Shown: positions 30,471 through 41,381 of the stretch, piece after piece
Numbering within the stretch: position 1 is the first letter of the stretch
Layout: the number at the start of each line of letters is the position of its first letter
NCBI GenBank assembly: GCA_002049455.2
Contig: KV918825.1
Location: 186,001 to 250,000 of the forward strand
Direction of reading: 5' to 3'
Origin: Porphyra umbilicalis
Lineage: Eukaryota > Rhodophyta > Bangiophyceae > Bangiales > Bangiaceae
DNA length: 64,000 nucleotides
The notes under the pieces: model-generated
What the model was told of the DNA's origin: nothing
Databases searched by the model: none
Seen by the model: only the letters and a program-made list of their open reading frames with translations
Program-made: the position numbers and the translations under genes

Positions 30471-31829
30471 CTTGTCGACTCTGCGGCGTCTGCACACATG
30501 TGCTGGATGCGTGGGTGCTCCGACTTCTATCGTCAGACCACGGGACGAAGCGTCACGATGGGTGACAAGGGGTCCGCAGCCACGGCGGGTGTCGGAGCCG
30601 TTGTGCTCAATGTCATCGTTCACGGCAAGACGCGCAAGATTAAGTTGGAAAAGGTACTTCATGTTCCTACTATCGGCTTCAACCTCATGTCGGTCGGCAT
30701 GATGGAGGAGCGTGGTGCGGAAGTGTCATTCAAGGGCGGTAATACGATAATTAAGATTAGCTACAATGTCGCTGCGTGCGGCACGCGGAAGAGCGGGCTC
30801 TACCACCTGGATATGGCCGCACTGTCGGATATTGCTGCGGTGGCCTCTCTTCAGCACTGGCAAGAGCGCCTTGGGCACGTCAACGTGACTGGTGTTAAGC
30901 GGATGATTAAGAACAAGGACATCGATGGACTCGAGTGCTCTTCCATGGCGGTCAATGACGTCTGCGAGCCGTGCATGAATGAGAAAGCGGCTATGACGCC
31001 TATGCCCAGGGCAGGAGGAATCCGAGTGACTAAGCGCCTGCAGCTCGTGCACTCGGACCTGGGCGGGCCAATGTCAGAGCCGTCGCGTGGCGGTGCGCTC
31101 TACTTCGGCACCTTTACCGACGACTTCTCCCGCTGGACAGACGTGGTCTTTCCGCAGAAGAAGAGCGATCTGCTCTCTGAGTAAAAGAAGTGGCTGACGA
31201 AGGCCCAGCTGCACACGGGAACCAAGATCAAGATCCTGCGCTTCGACAATGTCGGCGAGTATGTGACGAACGCATTCAAGGCTCTTCACGATGAGAACGG
31301 CACGACGCACCAGACCACGGTGCCCGAGACGCCGCAGCAGAACGGTGTTGCTGAGCGGCTCAACCGAGTTCTCGTGGAGATGGCTCGCACCATGATGCGA
31401 CAAAAGGACGTCGATCAGGATCTTTGGGCGGATGCCATCAAGACGGCGGTCTACATCAATAACCGCGTCACCAGTCGGGCACTTCCCGTAGGCAAGACGC
31501 CTTTCGATCTGTGGACCGGGAATATGCCCAACGTAATCCATATGCGGGTGTTTGGGTCGACATTCTGGGTGGTGCTGCACAAGAGTCACATCGACGGCTG
31601 GTTTGGCTACGAGGCGGCAAAGGGCGTCTTCTTAGGCTATCCCGACGGCAGCACGGCGCACAAGGTCATCCTCGACGACGGCAAGGTCGTCAAGGAACGA
31701 AGCGTCGTGTTCAACGAGACGAACGAAACAGAGGTCGCAGAAGTTGCGGAGGAGCTTTCCGGAGACGAAGTTGTCGAAGTCGAGACGGGTTTGCGACCCC
31801 AAAAGCGACGGCGAAGACCTAGATGCTGA
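30471..31829 (+). pseudogene. Copia protease and integrase remnant
   Basis: Opens with the aspartic protease site LVDSAASAHM (Asp codon 30477-30479). GAG-pre-integrase and zinc-binding HHCC follow: HWQERLGHVN with His at 30855 and 30876, and CEPC with Cys at 30963 and 30972. Integrase core: first Asp in QLVHSDLGGPM (31056), in-frame TAA at 31182-31184, second Asp in RFDNVGEYV (31245), Glu in QQNGVAERLNR (31353). The usual DNGGEY is DNVGEY here. The frame decays after 31744, where a shift to the next frame is needed to reach RT. Confidence 0.88.
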
Positions 31830-33546
31830 CAGTGACGACAAGGATGACAAGCAAGACGATGGATCTGACAAGTCCGCGGATGACAATCAAGGTTGTGGCG
31901 GCTCTCAAGACACGCTGCGTCGGAGCGGCGGAGCGCGGCGACGACCTGTCGAGTACTGGCGCCCGGTGTGCCTGGTTGCTCACGAGACGCCCACGACGTA
32001 CGTTCAAGCCGTTCAAGGGTAAGAATCGGCCCAGTCGCAGATTGCCATGGATAAAGTTATAGAGGCTATCCGCAAGAACAAGAATTGGCGCTTGACGGAT
32101 CGCCCGGCCAGTCGACGCGTGCTGAAGGGAAAGTGGGTTAAAAAGGTCAAGAACGAGGTTGACAAGAACGGGAACAACACGACGCGGCACAAGGCGCGCC
32201 TGTGCTTCATTTGGAATCGGCAGATCAAGGGGCTCGACTTCAACGAGACGTTCGCGCCGGTGGCCAAGTTCACCATCATCCGATGCATCCTGGCGATGAC
32301 GGCGGCGAACGGGTGGGAGCTACATCAGATGGAAGTCAAGACGGCGTTCCTCAACAGCGACCTCGACGAGGAGGTCTACATGGAGCAGGCAGAAGGCTAT
32401 GTCGATCCGACGTATCCTGAAAAGGTGTGTCGTCTCCTCCAAGCGCTGTATGGGCTGAAGCAAGCCCCCGAGATGAAATACGCAAAGCTCGACGACTTCC
32501 TCAAGTCGCAGGGGGTAGATAACATCGACCCAGAAGCATGCCTCTACCTTCTTATGAACGACGGCGATATTATCATCGTCCTGGTGTACGTCGACGATCC
32601 TCTTTTGGTGGCATCAAGCCTGGCAGCGATCTACAAGATTAAGGACGCTCTGCACAAGCGTTTTCAGATGAAGGACCTGGGCGAAGCGAGGGTCATCCTC
32701 GGGCTAGAGATTTGACGTGACAAGGCGTTGGGTGCCCTCAAGCTGTCGCATGGCAAGTACGCGGGGCAAGTGCTGCAGAAGTTCGGGATTGCGGAGTGCA
32801 ACCCGATAGGAACGCCGCTGGAGGTGGGCCTGCAGCTGGTCAAGGTTGACAAGAGCGACGACGCGCTGCCCTACCGCGAAGCCGTCGGTAGGCTTCTGTA
32901 CCTGATGGTCGAAACGCGTCCTGGTCTCGGCTTCGCCATCGGGAAGCTGAGTCGGTTTGTCTCGTGCTACGGCAAGGAGCATTGGGCGGCGATCAAGCGC
33001 GTTCTACGGTATGTCAAGGGTTCGATGGACAAGGGTCTGGTCTTCGACAAGAACTCTTCCTGTGTTCTTCAAGGCTTTAGTGATGCCGACTGGGCGGGTG
33101 GTCACAAGACGCGACGTTCTACGACGGGCTTCACCTTCATCTTTGGCGGGGCAGACGTCAGCTGGGATTCTAAGTTGAATAAGTCGGTGGCGCTGTCGAC
33201 GATGGAGGCCGAGTGCATGGCTCTTTGTGGAGCCAGCAAGGAAGATGTTTGGCTCAACAAGCGCGTGCGAAGCTTGGCATCACAAGGGCTGCGGACAGCG
33301 ATCTCGGGCGGGCCGATCAACATCAAGGTCGACAACAGCGGGTGCAATAACTTCTCCAAGAACGCCGTCCACCACAAGCGTACCAAGCACATCGACATTC
33401 GCAACCACTTTGTGCGCGAGGCCATCACGACGGACAATAAGAAACTGGAGCATTGTGCAACGGACGACTTGCTGGCTGACCCGATGACGAAGGAGCTCGG
33501 CAAGACCAAGCACGACAGGCATGTCGAGGCCATGGGGCCTTGCTGA
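31830..33546 (+). pseudogene. Copia reverse transcriptase and RNase H remnant
   Basis: After an acidic linker and a TAA at 32020-32022, RT runs from NWRLTDRP through FNETFAPVAKFTIIRCIL, QMEVKTAFLNSDLDEEVYM, YGLKQAP and YVDDPLL (32587-32607). The first catalytic position, Asp in most Copia elements (DVKTAFL), is Glu here. A TGA at 32713-32715 separates this from the connection and RNase H part: GFSDADWAGG, STMEAECMAL, VDNSGCNNFSKNAVHHKRTK, and the C-terminal DLLADPMTK. Ends at TGA 33544-33546, 35 bp before the 3' LTR. Confidence 0.9.
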
Positions 33547-33581
33547 ATACAAGAACCGCCGCGGTAACAAGTGAGGAGGAG

Positions 33582-33998
33582 AGCTGGACTGTGATGCTCG
33601 TCGCCGACTCCACTGGCGGTTCGCGGATAGATAATGGTCGGTGACCCGTATGGTACCCCACATGGTACATTTGCAAGACGTGGTCAAGTTGCACACATTC
33701 GTGTTGGGTGATCTTGGGTCGTTACTTTTGGCATGTTTCGGATTTGATCTGCGCTTTGCTCTAGTGGCTTTTGATTTGGTGAGTGATTCAATTTGGTGCG
33801 AGGGCGTGGGCGTCGGCGTGGGCGCGAGAGGAGGGAGCACATGGGCCGGTGGTGACTATTTGAGAGGTACTCTCGGTTGGGAGAGGCGGGCGAAACTTAG
33901 GACAACCAAAACTGCATGTTCGCACACACACACACAAGCTCAGCCACTCAACCCCTTTACCGTGGTCCCCCAACCCCCATCTTCACTGCGATTCCACA
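33582..33998 (+). repeat. 3' LTR of the Copia element
   Basis: About 417 bp; shares the gactgtgatgctcgtcgccg start with the 5' LTR, while its first five bases have changed. Ends ATTCCACA followed by the target duplication. Confidence 0.9.
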
Positions 33999-34003
33999 AG
34001 GTC
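33999..34003 (+). repeat. Target-site duplication AGGTC, right
   Basis: Pairs with 29115-29119. Confidence 0.9.
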
Positions 34004-34725
34004 AGCTACCTCTGGAGTGCAGTGAGCATGATAGCCCCAGGTCTTCTCAACTGAGCGCTGGGCCGTACGTTTTACTGGCGGGAGCCACGGGAGAGACGCC
34101 AGCGGCCAGACATATTCAAATGGCACTGCCGATAGAAGTGCGTTTTAATTGGCGCGGGGGGGGGGGGGGGGGGGTGCGGGGTGGGAGGTTGGGCAGAACG
34201 CCACCGAAAGCGCTCACGCGGCGCCCGGGCGTGAGCGGGCGCCACGACCCGTTCTTCCCAATGACTTTGGTGGATTCATGACCGGGCACATCCATTTAGG
34301 GGCAAGAGAGGAGGAAAAACTTCGAGTAGCAGAACCGCGCTCACTGGACACGTACCAACAGAACACTGGCTAACAAAGCGCTACCCGACAGCTTTACCGG
34401 GCTGTTTCCCAGGCGCTCACAGGGCACTGCCGCTCAACCTCATAGGGTACGTCTTTATCAACGCAACCGAGTTCCTCGGCTCGACCTTGCACGTTTCCAC
34501 CCCGTCGATGAGCCCGAAGTGCCACGCGCACCGTCACCTGCGCTGGGCACCCCGCGTCCCAAGCCACTCAACCCCCCCCCAGCGCCTAGTCCTCAATTGC
34601 AAACGCCTCGACACCCTCAATTCCAAAAAACGCGATACATAGTCTCGGGAACACTATCTGTGAGAGGATTTTGAGGACCATATTGCGCCGCAGGCCACCA
34701 GAATGAGGACTACACTTCAGGAACC
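34004..34725. other. Intergenic, no gene
   Basis: Contains a G-run of about 18 at 34156-34174. Otherwise only short frames. Confidence 0.5.
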
Positions 34726-34730
34726 GTGAC
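34726..34730 (+). repeat. Target-site duplication GTGAC, left
   Basis: Matches 36230-36234 across the Gypsy solo LTR. Confidence 0.75.
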
Positions 34731-36229
34731 TTTGGCGGTCGGGGGTTCCGCAGCTGGAAGGAACGCGGCCCCTCGTCCGTAGACAGCACACCCCTGGGGC
34801 CAACCCAAAATATCCCCGATACGGGCCAGCGCAGCGGCGACCTGGGCGCACGCCCAGTAAATGCACTGTGGATCGGCTCTGAGAGCTCTTCTGGCTCTCC
34901 ATTGGCAGAGGCCGTCAATTCGGATCATCCATTGGCTGCCATATGTTCTGTCAGATACATGCGAAACACGAAGGCATTCTGGGCTAGAAGTGGCGGCGAA
35001 AGTAGCGTGTCTGCTCTGCAGCGCGCTCTTTTAGTCTCTCAGCCGATTCTCGGCGGCAAGACGCGCGCAGCAATGACTCAGCCCAACCACAGGGCTGTCG
35101 TGGTGGCGGTCGCCCGCATGTATGCGCCCTCCCCGCCACCCCACCCCCGGGCATACGAATGCGTATTTATCAACAAGGTATGCGCACCTTAATGACCTCC
35201 CCCTGAGTGAGTTTCCCGTCGGTTGTCCCAGCGCTTCCGCCCCCCCGGGAGAAGTAAACACACGGTGCACTTCTGTGTCCTTTCCTCTCTCGCACTGCAT
35301 AGAACGACTTCTCACTCCTCCCCGTGCCCTTGTGTCATTGTCCCCCCCCCCCCCCTCCCCCCCCACGCCGCCCCCGTGTGCCCCTCGCCTTGGTTGTGCC
35401 CGCTGCCTCAATTCTTCTGCGCCGTCACTGCATTGCTCCGCGGTGCTCGGTATGTACTGCACCCCTCTCTTCCGCCCCGCACACCCTTACCCCACCTCAT
35501 GAAGACGACAACGGCGCGGCGATTGCCCGAGCGCCCATAGAAAACTGACTGCAGGCGACGATGCACGGGCAAGATGTGATCCGGGGCTCAGTCAATATCT
35601 GCAGCTCATCCTGGATTGCCAGCCACCTCTCTCAGAGAGGCTGAAGAAGCCAGATTTGGGACGCGTCCCACCCATCTCACAGATTCCATCGAGGCAGAAA
35701 CGGTGACGGGTCGCCAATTCGACGTTAGTGGCCTCTCTGAGAGGGAAACTTCTCTAGACCACTCGTAAGTTGACACGTTGCAGCTTGGAATTTCCTACGT
35801 CCGATGTAAAGCTCAGAGGTGTAAGAGCCGGTTTAAATCGGCGTGTCAGGGTAACAGGGACATCGGATATGGCAGGGGGCAAGGTTTTTTCCCAGTGGAT
35901 TCCCCAACCCCTCTACTACCTCGTCTAAACTTTTCGCGTTGGAGGGAGTTATCTGTTTGGCGCATTCGGGGCGGCTACTTTGGCCGCCGGCGCTCGGGTT
36001 GGAGAAGAGTTTATTGACAGCGGGAACGGCCCTCCCCGTCGGCGTTTGATAAACCGACCAGTGCTTTGGACTGCGATTCCCCCATGGGCTTTGCCGTGAT
36101 CCTCACCCCCGTTCAGAAGGCCTGGGCTGTCGTTTGCTTTCCGAGGCGCTTCCTTCGACGGACCGGGCTTATCAAGAGGTCTCATCGACTGAACGGCGAA
36201 CAAACGTGGTGGTGCCAGGAACCGCTACT
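34731..36229 (+). mobile_element. Gypsy-family solo LTR split by about 1 kb of other DNA
   Basis: 34731-34850 matches the first 120 bases of the LTR at 45216 (ggcggtcgggg, gacagcacaccc, tatccccgat). 35855-36229 matches the remainder, including cttttcgcgttggaggga, gtttattgacagcgggaacg and cgtggtggtg near the end. The outer bases are tttggcggt and accgctact, decayed forms of TGTGGCGGT and ACCGCCACA. A GTGAC duplication flanks the whole. The 34855-35850 insert is unrelated to the LTR. Confidence 0.8.
34855..35850. other. About 1-kb insert inside the solo LTR
   Basis: No gene, terminal repeat or known motif was recognised; it carries a C-run with T interruptions at 35340-35366. Ends of the insert are not precisely defined because the LTR halves are diverged. 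Confidence 0.4.
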
Positions 36230-36264
36230 GTGACATACACGTTCTTGTGCAGGCAGGATTCCGA

Positions 36265-36590
36265 GTTTTTTGCTTAGTTATATGTTGCCTTATCCTTGCA
36301 ACTCGTCGTTCATCTGGTCTATTGCGGCGAGCGCGCGGCCCGACCGTGTCGTGTGAGATTAACGACTGATGCCGGGTCAAGAGGGATCGATGCGGTGAAC
36401 ACGAGTGCTGCCTGCTCGGAGGGAAAGAGCGGACGTGGCGGCCGGCCTCGCGCACAACGAGAAGCTTTAGACGACGCGCCGCGCTCTCTTGATCCTTCCC
36501 CACCTGGCCAGCACGTCCGACGTCTTTCGCACACATTTCTCACGCTAGCTCGGGGTGGACGACGTCTGGGGGTCTCGTGTTCCCGGGCTG
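36265..36590 (+). repeat. Left direct repeat of the DIRS-like element
   Basis: About 65 percent alike to 40460-40800 by eye, with well-kept blocks cgagtgctgcctg, gcggcc(a/g)gcctcg and cgccgcgctct. The outer limit is uncertain. Confidence 0.6.
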
Positions 36591-38602
36591 ATGTTATTGG
36601 GGTGCGACCCAATGCCGAAGCTGCCTTCTTCGGGGGGCGGTCATACGGCGGGTCCTACCCCGTTCCTCTTCGAAGTCACCAGGGCATCTGTGAGCTGTGT
36701 CCGATAGTAGAAGTTGGGCTTCGTGTTTTGGTGCTCGCCCCTTGCCGTGGCCCTGGGTTCGTGGCATTTCGCGGTTCGTGGTGGCATGTTCCCCGACGCC
36801 GGACAGTTATCGGACGTTTAGTTTGGCAACGGGATTGCGGCGGCCGCGAAGAAATAGACCTCCGCCGCATCCGCAGCGGCGGCGGCGGCAACCGTCGGCG
36901 CCGACGGGGGTACCGGCGGCGCCGGCGCCGACTCTCGCGCTTCCCCGCCCCCCTAACTGCTCCCAGGCGTTTAAGGCGGTGGACGGTCGCCCCGACGAAG
37001 ACGGCTACGGGACGCCCGCCGCGCTGCTTCTTACATCGACGACGAAACGAGGATGATGACGGGGACGAAACTGACGCTGAGTGGGTGCCTACCGACGACT
37101 CCGCGGTCGAAGACTCCTCCACTCACCGCTTTGACGCCGCTGCCGGCCGCTCTTGTCTACCGGGGGGCAACCCACTCACGCAATTCAATGGCACTAGGGA
37201 ATGACCCGCTCTTCATCGCCTCGTCCCGATCAGGGGCTCGCGCTTCCTCAAGTCTCGCCCCGAAGAGTTTGGCATCAGCCGTCCGCGCCCGACTCTAATG
37301 CACAAGCACTCGCGGTGTGCGGACGCGTGTGCCTTGTCGCCAACTTCTATTTTTGAGGAGGCCCGCACAACCTGAGACCAGTACGCGTCGACGGAGCAGC
37401 TGCCTCACTTGCTTTAAGGCGCCGAGATGTACCGCCTCGACGGGCAGCTGTCATCCCGGCAGCTGTCAAAAGAGGTTATATCCACCAACACTGCTCTATA
37501 CATCCTTTTCGTCAACCTCGCCATCCGCTACAAGGTTATGCATTTCCGGTGCATAAGCCCTACGTTGTCGGCCAACCTCCAGAGCTACGTGTTGCACTCA
37601 AAAACCAAGACGGAGTGTATTGCCCGACGACAGACTTGTTTGCGTTGAATTACCATATGCGATGCGCCGTTGCCGTCTCCCGGCAGCATTTTAAGAACGT
37701 TCAGGCCAGGCTCCATCACCGTCGCCGCGTCCTACCCACCTGTCTCGCTATCCTCAGCACTACTCTGTCTGGCGCTGCCCGCCGCCGCCCGGCGCGCCTC
37801 CGCGCGCATCAAACGGGCCAGATTGGCCACCGCCTTGCACGGGCGGCGGCGGCGGCCGCCGCGGCGGAGGTGGCCGCCCCGGTCCGCCCGGGAGTGGCGT
37901 CGGGGACCACGGAAGAGTCCACGGCGGGGGGGGCGGTCGGAGCAGCGCCGAGGAGAGGGGTGAAAGGTGCGGGGGCGTCACCGGTCGGGCATGTCACGGA
38001 AGAGGCGGCGGAGCTCCCGGCGGCGGCTCCGGCAGTGGCTACGGCAGCGGCGGCAGACGCTCAGGCGGTGGTGACACCACCGCCACCTCCGAGTTCTCAT
38101 ATGCTTCGCACAAGGCGGCTTGCCGCGCCCCTTTTTACCAGTCGAAAGATGTCTCGGGCCGGACCTAGCTCTCCGGGTGGGCGGCCATGCCGTCAGGCAC
38201 TCAAGCACCGACGACGACCCTAACAGTTGACGCAGCAGATCGTAGCGTCGCGAATGGTGGTAGAGGCTGCCACAACGCCTATTTCCGAGCATACAAGACT
38301 CGTGCGCGCCTCTCTGACCAGCTGAAAAGCGCTTTAAGCCTATTTCTAATCGCTCCCTGTGCTGCGCTTTTGATATAGCGTGCTGTAGAGGCAGTATCCC
38401 GCTCCCCACCTCGCGGCGGCCTACTCCCAGATTTCCCGCCCGCGTACGGCGAAGTGGGTCACATTCCGGTCGACTTCTGCGAATTTAAAGGCTTTGTGAC
38501 GGTGCTTTCGCCGACTGAGGCCGCGACGGCGACGGATGTGGCGTCGGAGCTCCTCATGGACCGCCTCGTCGTGGACCTGTTGCGAATAACGCCGTCATGC
38601 AG
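36591..38602. other. Internal 5' part of the DIRS-like element, unassigned
   Basis: Would be expected to hold Gag. Frames such as 36296-37204 are open but Arg/Pro-rich and unrecognised. A better-looking stretch, LDGQLSSRQLSKEVISTNTA, lies at 37431-37490. GC-rich Ala/Gly repeats occur at 37780-38070. Confidence 0.35.
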
Positions 38603-39006
38603 GACGAAAAGCTCAAATACGACTCTGTGCCGCGCTGAGCGGCCCCAAAGGCACAGGGGGACCACCTGGTGAGTTGGAACATCTCTCACGCTTTCATCCA
38701 CGTGCTGCTGTGACTTGCGGGCCAGCAGATGTTGGCAATCCGGGTGGGTCGCCGCGTTGGACTTCCGCTCGTCCGCCTGAGTTTCATGAAGCTTTCTTCG
38801 AACGTCTTCACCAATGGGATGCGCCACGAAGATGTGGCTTTCCGTGGACTTCACTGGGTATTGTTCTCGACACTCGGAGGAAGCCGATATTCTTTCCGCG
38901 ATGGAGGCAGGCCGCAGTCTTGGCCGACGTGCACGCGCTGTCTCCAGCGGCGTCGGGAAGCGCCCTCTACCAGTCGTTCAAGTCGCTACAGCGCTTGACG
39001 TGCTAG
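38603..39006 (+). pseudogene. Reverse transcriptase fragments, DIRS-like
   Basis: In one frame: DEKLKYDSVPR, TGA, then GDHLVSWNISHAFIHVLL and TGA (38603-38718). This resembles the RT motif PGDWLVSxDIxxAFxH of algal DIRS elements, with the catalytic Asp changed to Asn. In another frame, TSLGIVLDTRRKPIFFPR (about 38848-38901) resembles the LGxxxDT...F.xP segment that follows the RT palm. Assignment rests on motif resemblance only. Confidence 0.5.
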
Positions 39007-39701
39007 ACCGTGTCATGCGTGTTGGCGATTCAGGCCGCCCACCTGTAGCAAAGCCGCCTGGACGCGATTCGGGGCGGGCGGTCGAGGCACCGGTACGTGA
39101 AACAATGTGTGGGGAACATGTTTGCCAACTCTCGCTTTCCGCAGATTCCTCACGTCTTGCAGAAGCTCGCCGAAAAAGAAAGCACTGGCACCATGAGTCC
39201 CCGTGCTTGGCAAGCTCAAGCTTGGCGGCCGGCGGCGATGACGAGCATCGACAAGTCTCTCAATCTTCCTTGTTCCTCAGGGCTGTTTGAGCCCTGTCGC
39301 GTGCAGCGCCTAAAATCAACCCCTCACTGGCGGGCGGCCGTGTTGCGCGTCATGCCCGGCGTCAGGTGTTCACCACCACTAGTTCTCGAGACGAAAAGCT
39401 GAAAGTCCAGGACCGCGCCGCACCCGACAGAGGCCCTGCCACCTCTGCCATCCACCGATTGCGGAATTTGCGTTTGCGTATCGTCACGGCGGCAACTTGC
39501 GGGTGGGCGTGGCAGCTGTCTATGTGGCTCATCTTGGCAGGGAGCTGCCGCCTGCTGCCCGCGACGACCAATACGGTCGGCCCGTACGTCGCCTGCCCCG
39601 AAATGCGAGGTACCATCCAGCTCACGTGTGCCCGCACCTACCTCTCTCCTATCCGCAAGTGTGACCTCGCCGCGGACCACCCTAACCCGTGCGCGTGAGA
39701 C
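39007..39701. other. Decayed stretch between RT and recombinase
   Basis: RNase H would be expected here. Frames are open in patches but no motif was secured. Confidence 0.35.
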
Positions 39702-40408
39702 ATGGTCACCGAGGCGATGGAATTCCTCACCAACGCGTGGTCTGATACAAACGGCTCCAAGCCCATGAGTATCTTACTCCCATCGGTGACGTGGCGGCTG
39801 GATTTGTTGGTGGCCACGTCCGTCGATCCTGATGTCCGAAGCAGCCTCATGGCCGTGTCGTCCCACTCTTTCATGGGCCGTCGAGCCAAATACGCGCTTA
39901 ATCTCACGGCGGCGGACCTGTCCTTTCCAGCGGGGTCTACGTTTCTTTTTGAATTTCCCGCACCAAAACTGAGTCACGAAAGCCTGGTGGTGAGCGGGGG
40001 CCGCACACCTATCACGCCTTCAGATTCTCTACCGCGGCCGACCTGCCGGTGCTTCTTCTTCAGAAAGCCATCGCCACTCACCTCTTCCAATCCTTACCAA
40101 CTCACCCGCTCGTCCACCCGGGTGCCTTTCACCCGGGCTGCGTCCTACCTTCCTGGAACGCGCCAGGTTGCGGATACTCCACGTCACCGCACCCCGTCGG
40201 CACGGTTTATGCCCGCCACTCCAACCGCAGCGGCGGGCGAACGGCCATATGGACGATGGTTCTTGGTCTCGACGCCAGTGCTCGATGGGAAAGAATGGCC
40301 ATCAAGACGCTGACCTCAAGCTACAATGATGCCCTGGCCCCAGTTACACTCGAGGCACACGTTTGTTATGGGCGTCTGCTGCTCCGCCAGCTGAAACTCC
40401 TGGCGTGA
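39702..40408 (+). pseudogene. Tyrosine recombinase of the DIRS-like element
   Basis: The first frame contains DPDVRSSLMAVSSHSFMGRR then AKYALNLTAADLSF, resembling the segment around the first catalytic Arg of DIRS recombinases. After a frameshift near 40010-40045 the second frame has LLLQKAIATHLF, the HxxR signature in ARHSNRSGGRTA (His 40217, Arg 40226) and the Tyr region in TLTSSYNDALAP (Tyr 40322), 32 residues later, as expected for this family. Stop TGA at 40406-40408 lies just before the right terminal repeat. The identification is from motifs; one frameshift breaks the gene. Confidence 0.65.
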
Positions 40409-40459
40409 GGCGATCTTTTCCAACTTTTGGCATACTGCGGCGCTTGCATGGTGTTTGGT

Positions 40460-40800
40460 ATGCTTCGTAATGTTTTGCATGATCCATGTAACAAGTTCTT
40501 CATCTGTTCAAATGCGACGAGCATGTTGCCCAACCGCGTCGTGTTAAGTGCACAACAGGTTTCGAGATCCGGGAAGCGACGCTGATCAAACGAGTGCTGC
40601 CTGAAGGGAAAAACCTAGCAGACGTAGCGGCCAGCCTCGTGCGCAGCAAGCCGCCCTTGACGACCCGCCGCGCTCTTTCTGTTTACACCCCGCCTGTCTG
40701 GAACGTATGTCGGCTCTCGCACACCCCGACGTCCCTGCCCAAGCATCTTGCGTGCTATTTCCGTCGTCTTTTGTCGGTGGGCTGGACGGGTCGTACGAGC
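40460..40800 (+). repeat. Right direct repeat of the DIRS-like element
   Basis: Counterpart of 36265-36590. Confidence 0.6.
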
Positions 40801-41381
40801 TCATACACTTGGCGAGTTCTATATTCTCACCCTTGTTTGCACTTTCACAAACCAAACCAACAAAAAAACGACAATGGCTAACAGCTGCACTTGCTTCGTG
40901 TTTGATAGCTGTTTTCATCATCTCAGCGATGCCCGGGGCCCGCTTTGGAGCAGCGTCACACACCAAGTCATGTGGTTGACCGATCCACGCGTCGAGGCCA
41001 TCAAGGCAATAACGGCTGAGTTCCCCGACTGCACTCCCGTGACTGGACCATTTTATTCCCGAAGCATATGCTCAGTCATTTTATTGGCGAAGAATATGCT
41101 CAGAAATTTGTCCTAGGTCCGCGGATCCAATTTCCTGGCTCGAAAAAGGAAGTCCTTTATCGGGGGTTCGTTAGTGGCCAACGAGCCGGAACACGTTGAC
41201 CTTTAGTTGCTGGGGCGGAGCCGCAGTGTCGCCGACGCTCCCGAAACGGGCGCCACCAAGACGGTTGGGGCGGCACAGACCTCCGAGCCACCGTCCGCGC
41301 CGCAGTCCGCGGCGGCGCCGCACGTCGTGACCTCCGCCGCCACGGCCACCGCCGCCGCATCAATGCGTGCGGTGGTTCTGA
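40801..41381. other. Intergenic, no firm gene
   Basis: 41207-41390 is Ala/Thr-rich and GC-rich with coding-like composition on the plus strand but too short to judge. Confidence 0.35.

Larger units (their letters stand above)
29120..33998 (+). mobile_element. Ty1/Copia LTR retrotransposon, full length but inactive
   Basis: 4879 bp with two LTRs, 5-bp target duplication AGGTC, primer-binding site after the 5' LTR, purine-rich tract gtgaggaggagagc before the 3' LTR, and gag, protease, integrase, reverse transcriptase and RNase H in Copia order (integrase before RT). Coding region carries at least five in-frame stops (29782, 30468, 31182, 32020, 32713) and two frameshifts (about 30270-30290 and 31745-31830). 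Confidence 0.95.
36265..40800 (+). mobile_element. Decayed DIRS-like (tyrosine-recombinase) retroelement
   Basis: Diverged direct repeats at both ends enclose plus-strand fragments of a reverse transcriptase (38603-39006) and a tyrosine recombinase (39702-40408), in DIRS order. There is no DDE integrase. In known DIRS-group elements the recombinase inserts a circular intermediate without making a target duplication, and none was seen here. Heavily mutated: stops and shifts occur every few hundred bases. Confidence 0.6.

Noticed and set aside
36296-37204. 302-codon frame at the start of the DIRS-like element
   Set aside because: Overlaps the terminal repeat and has Arg/Gly/Pro bias without Gag-like features.
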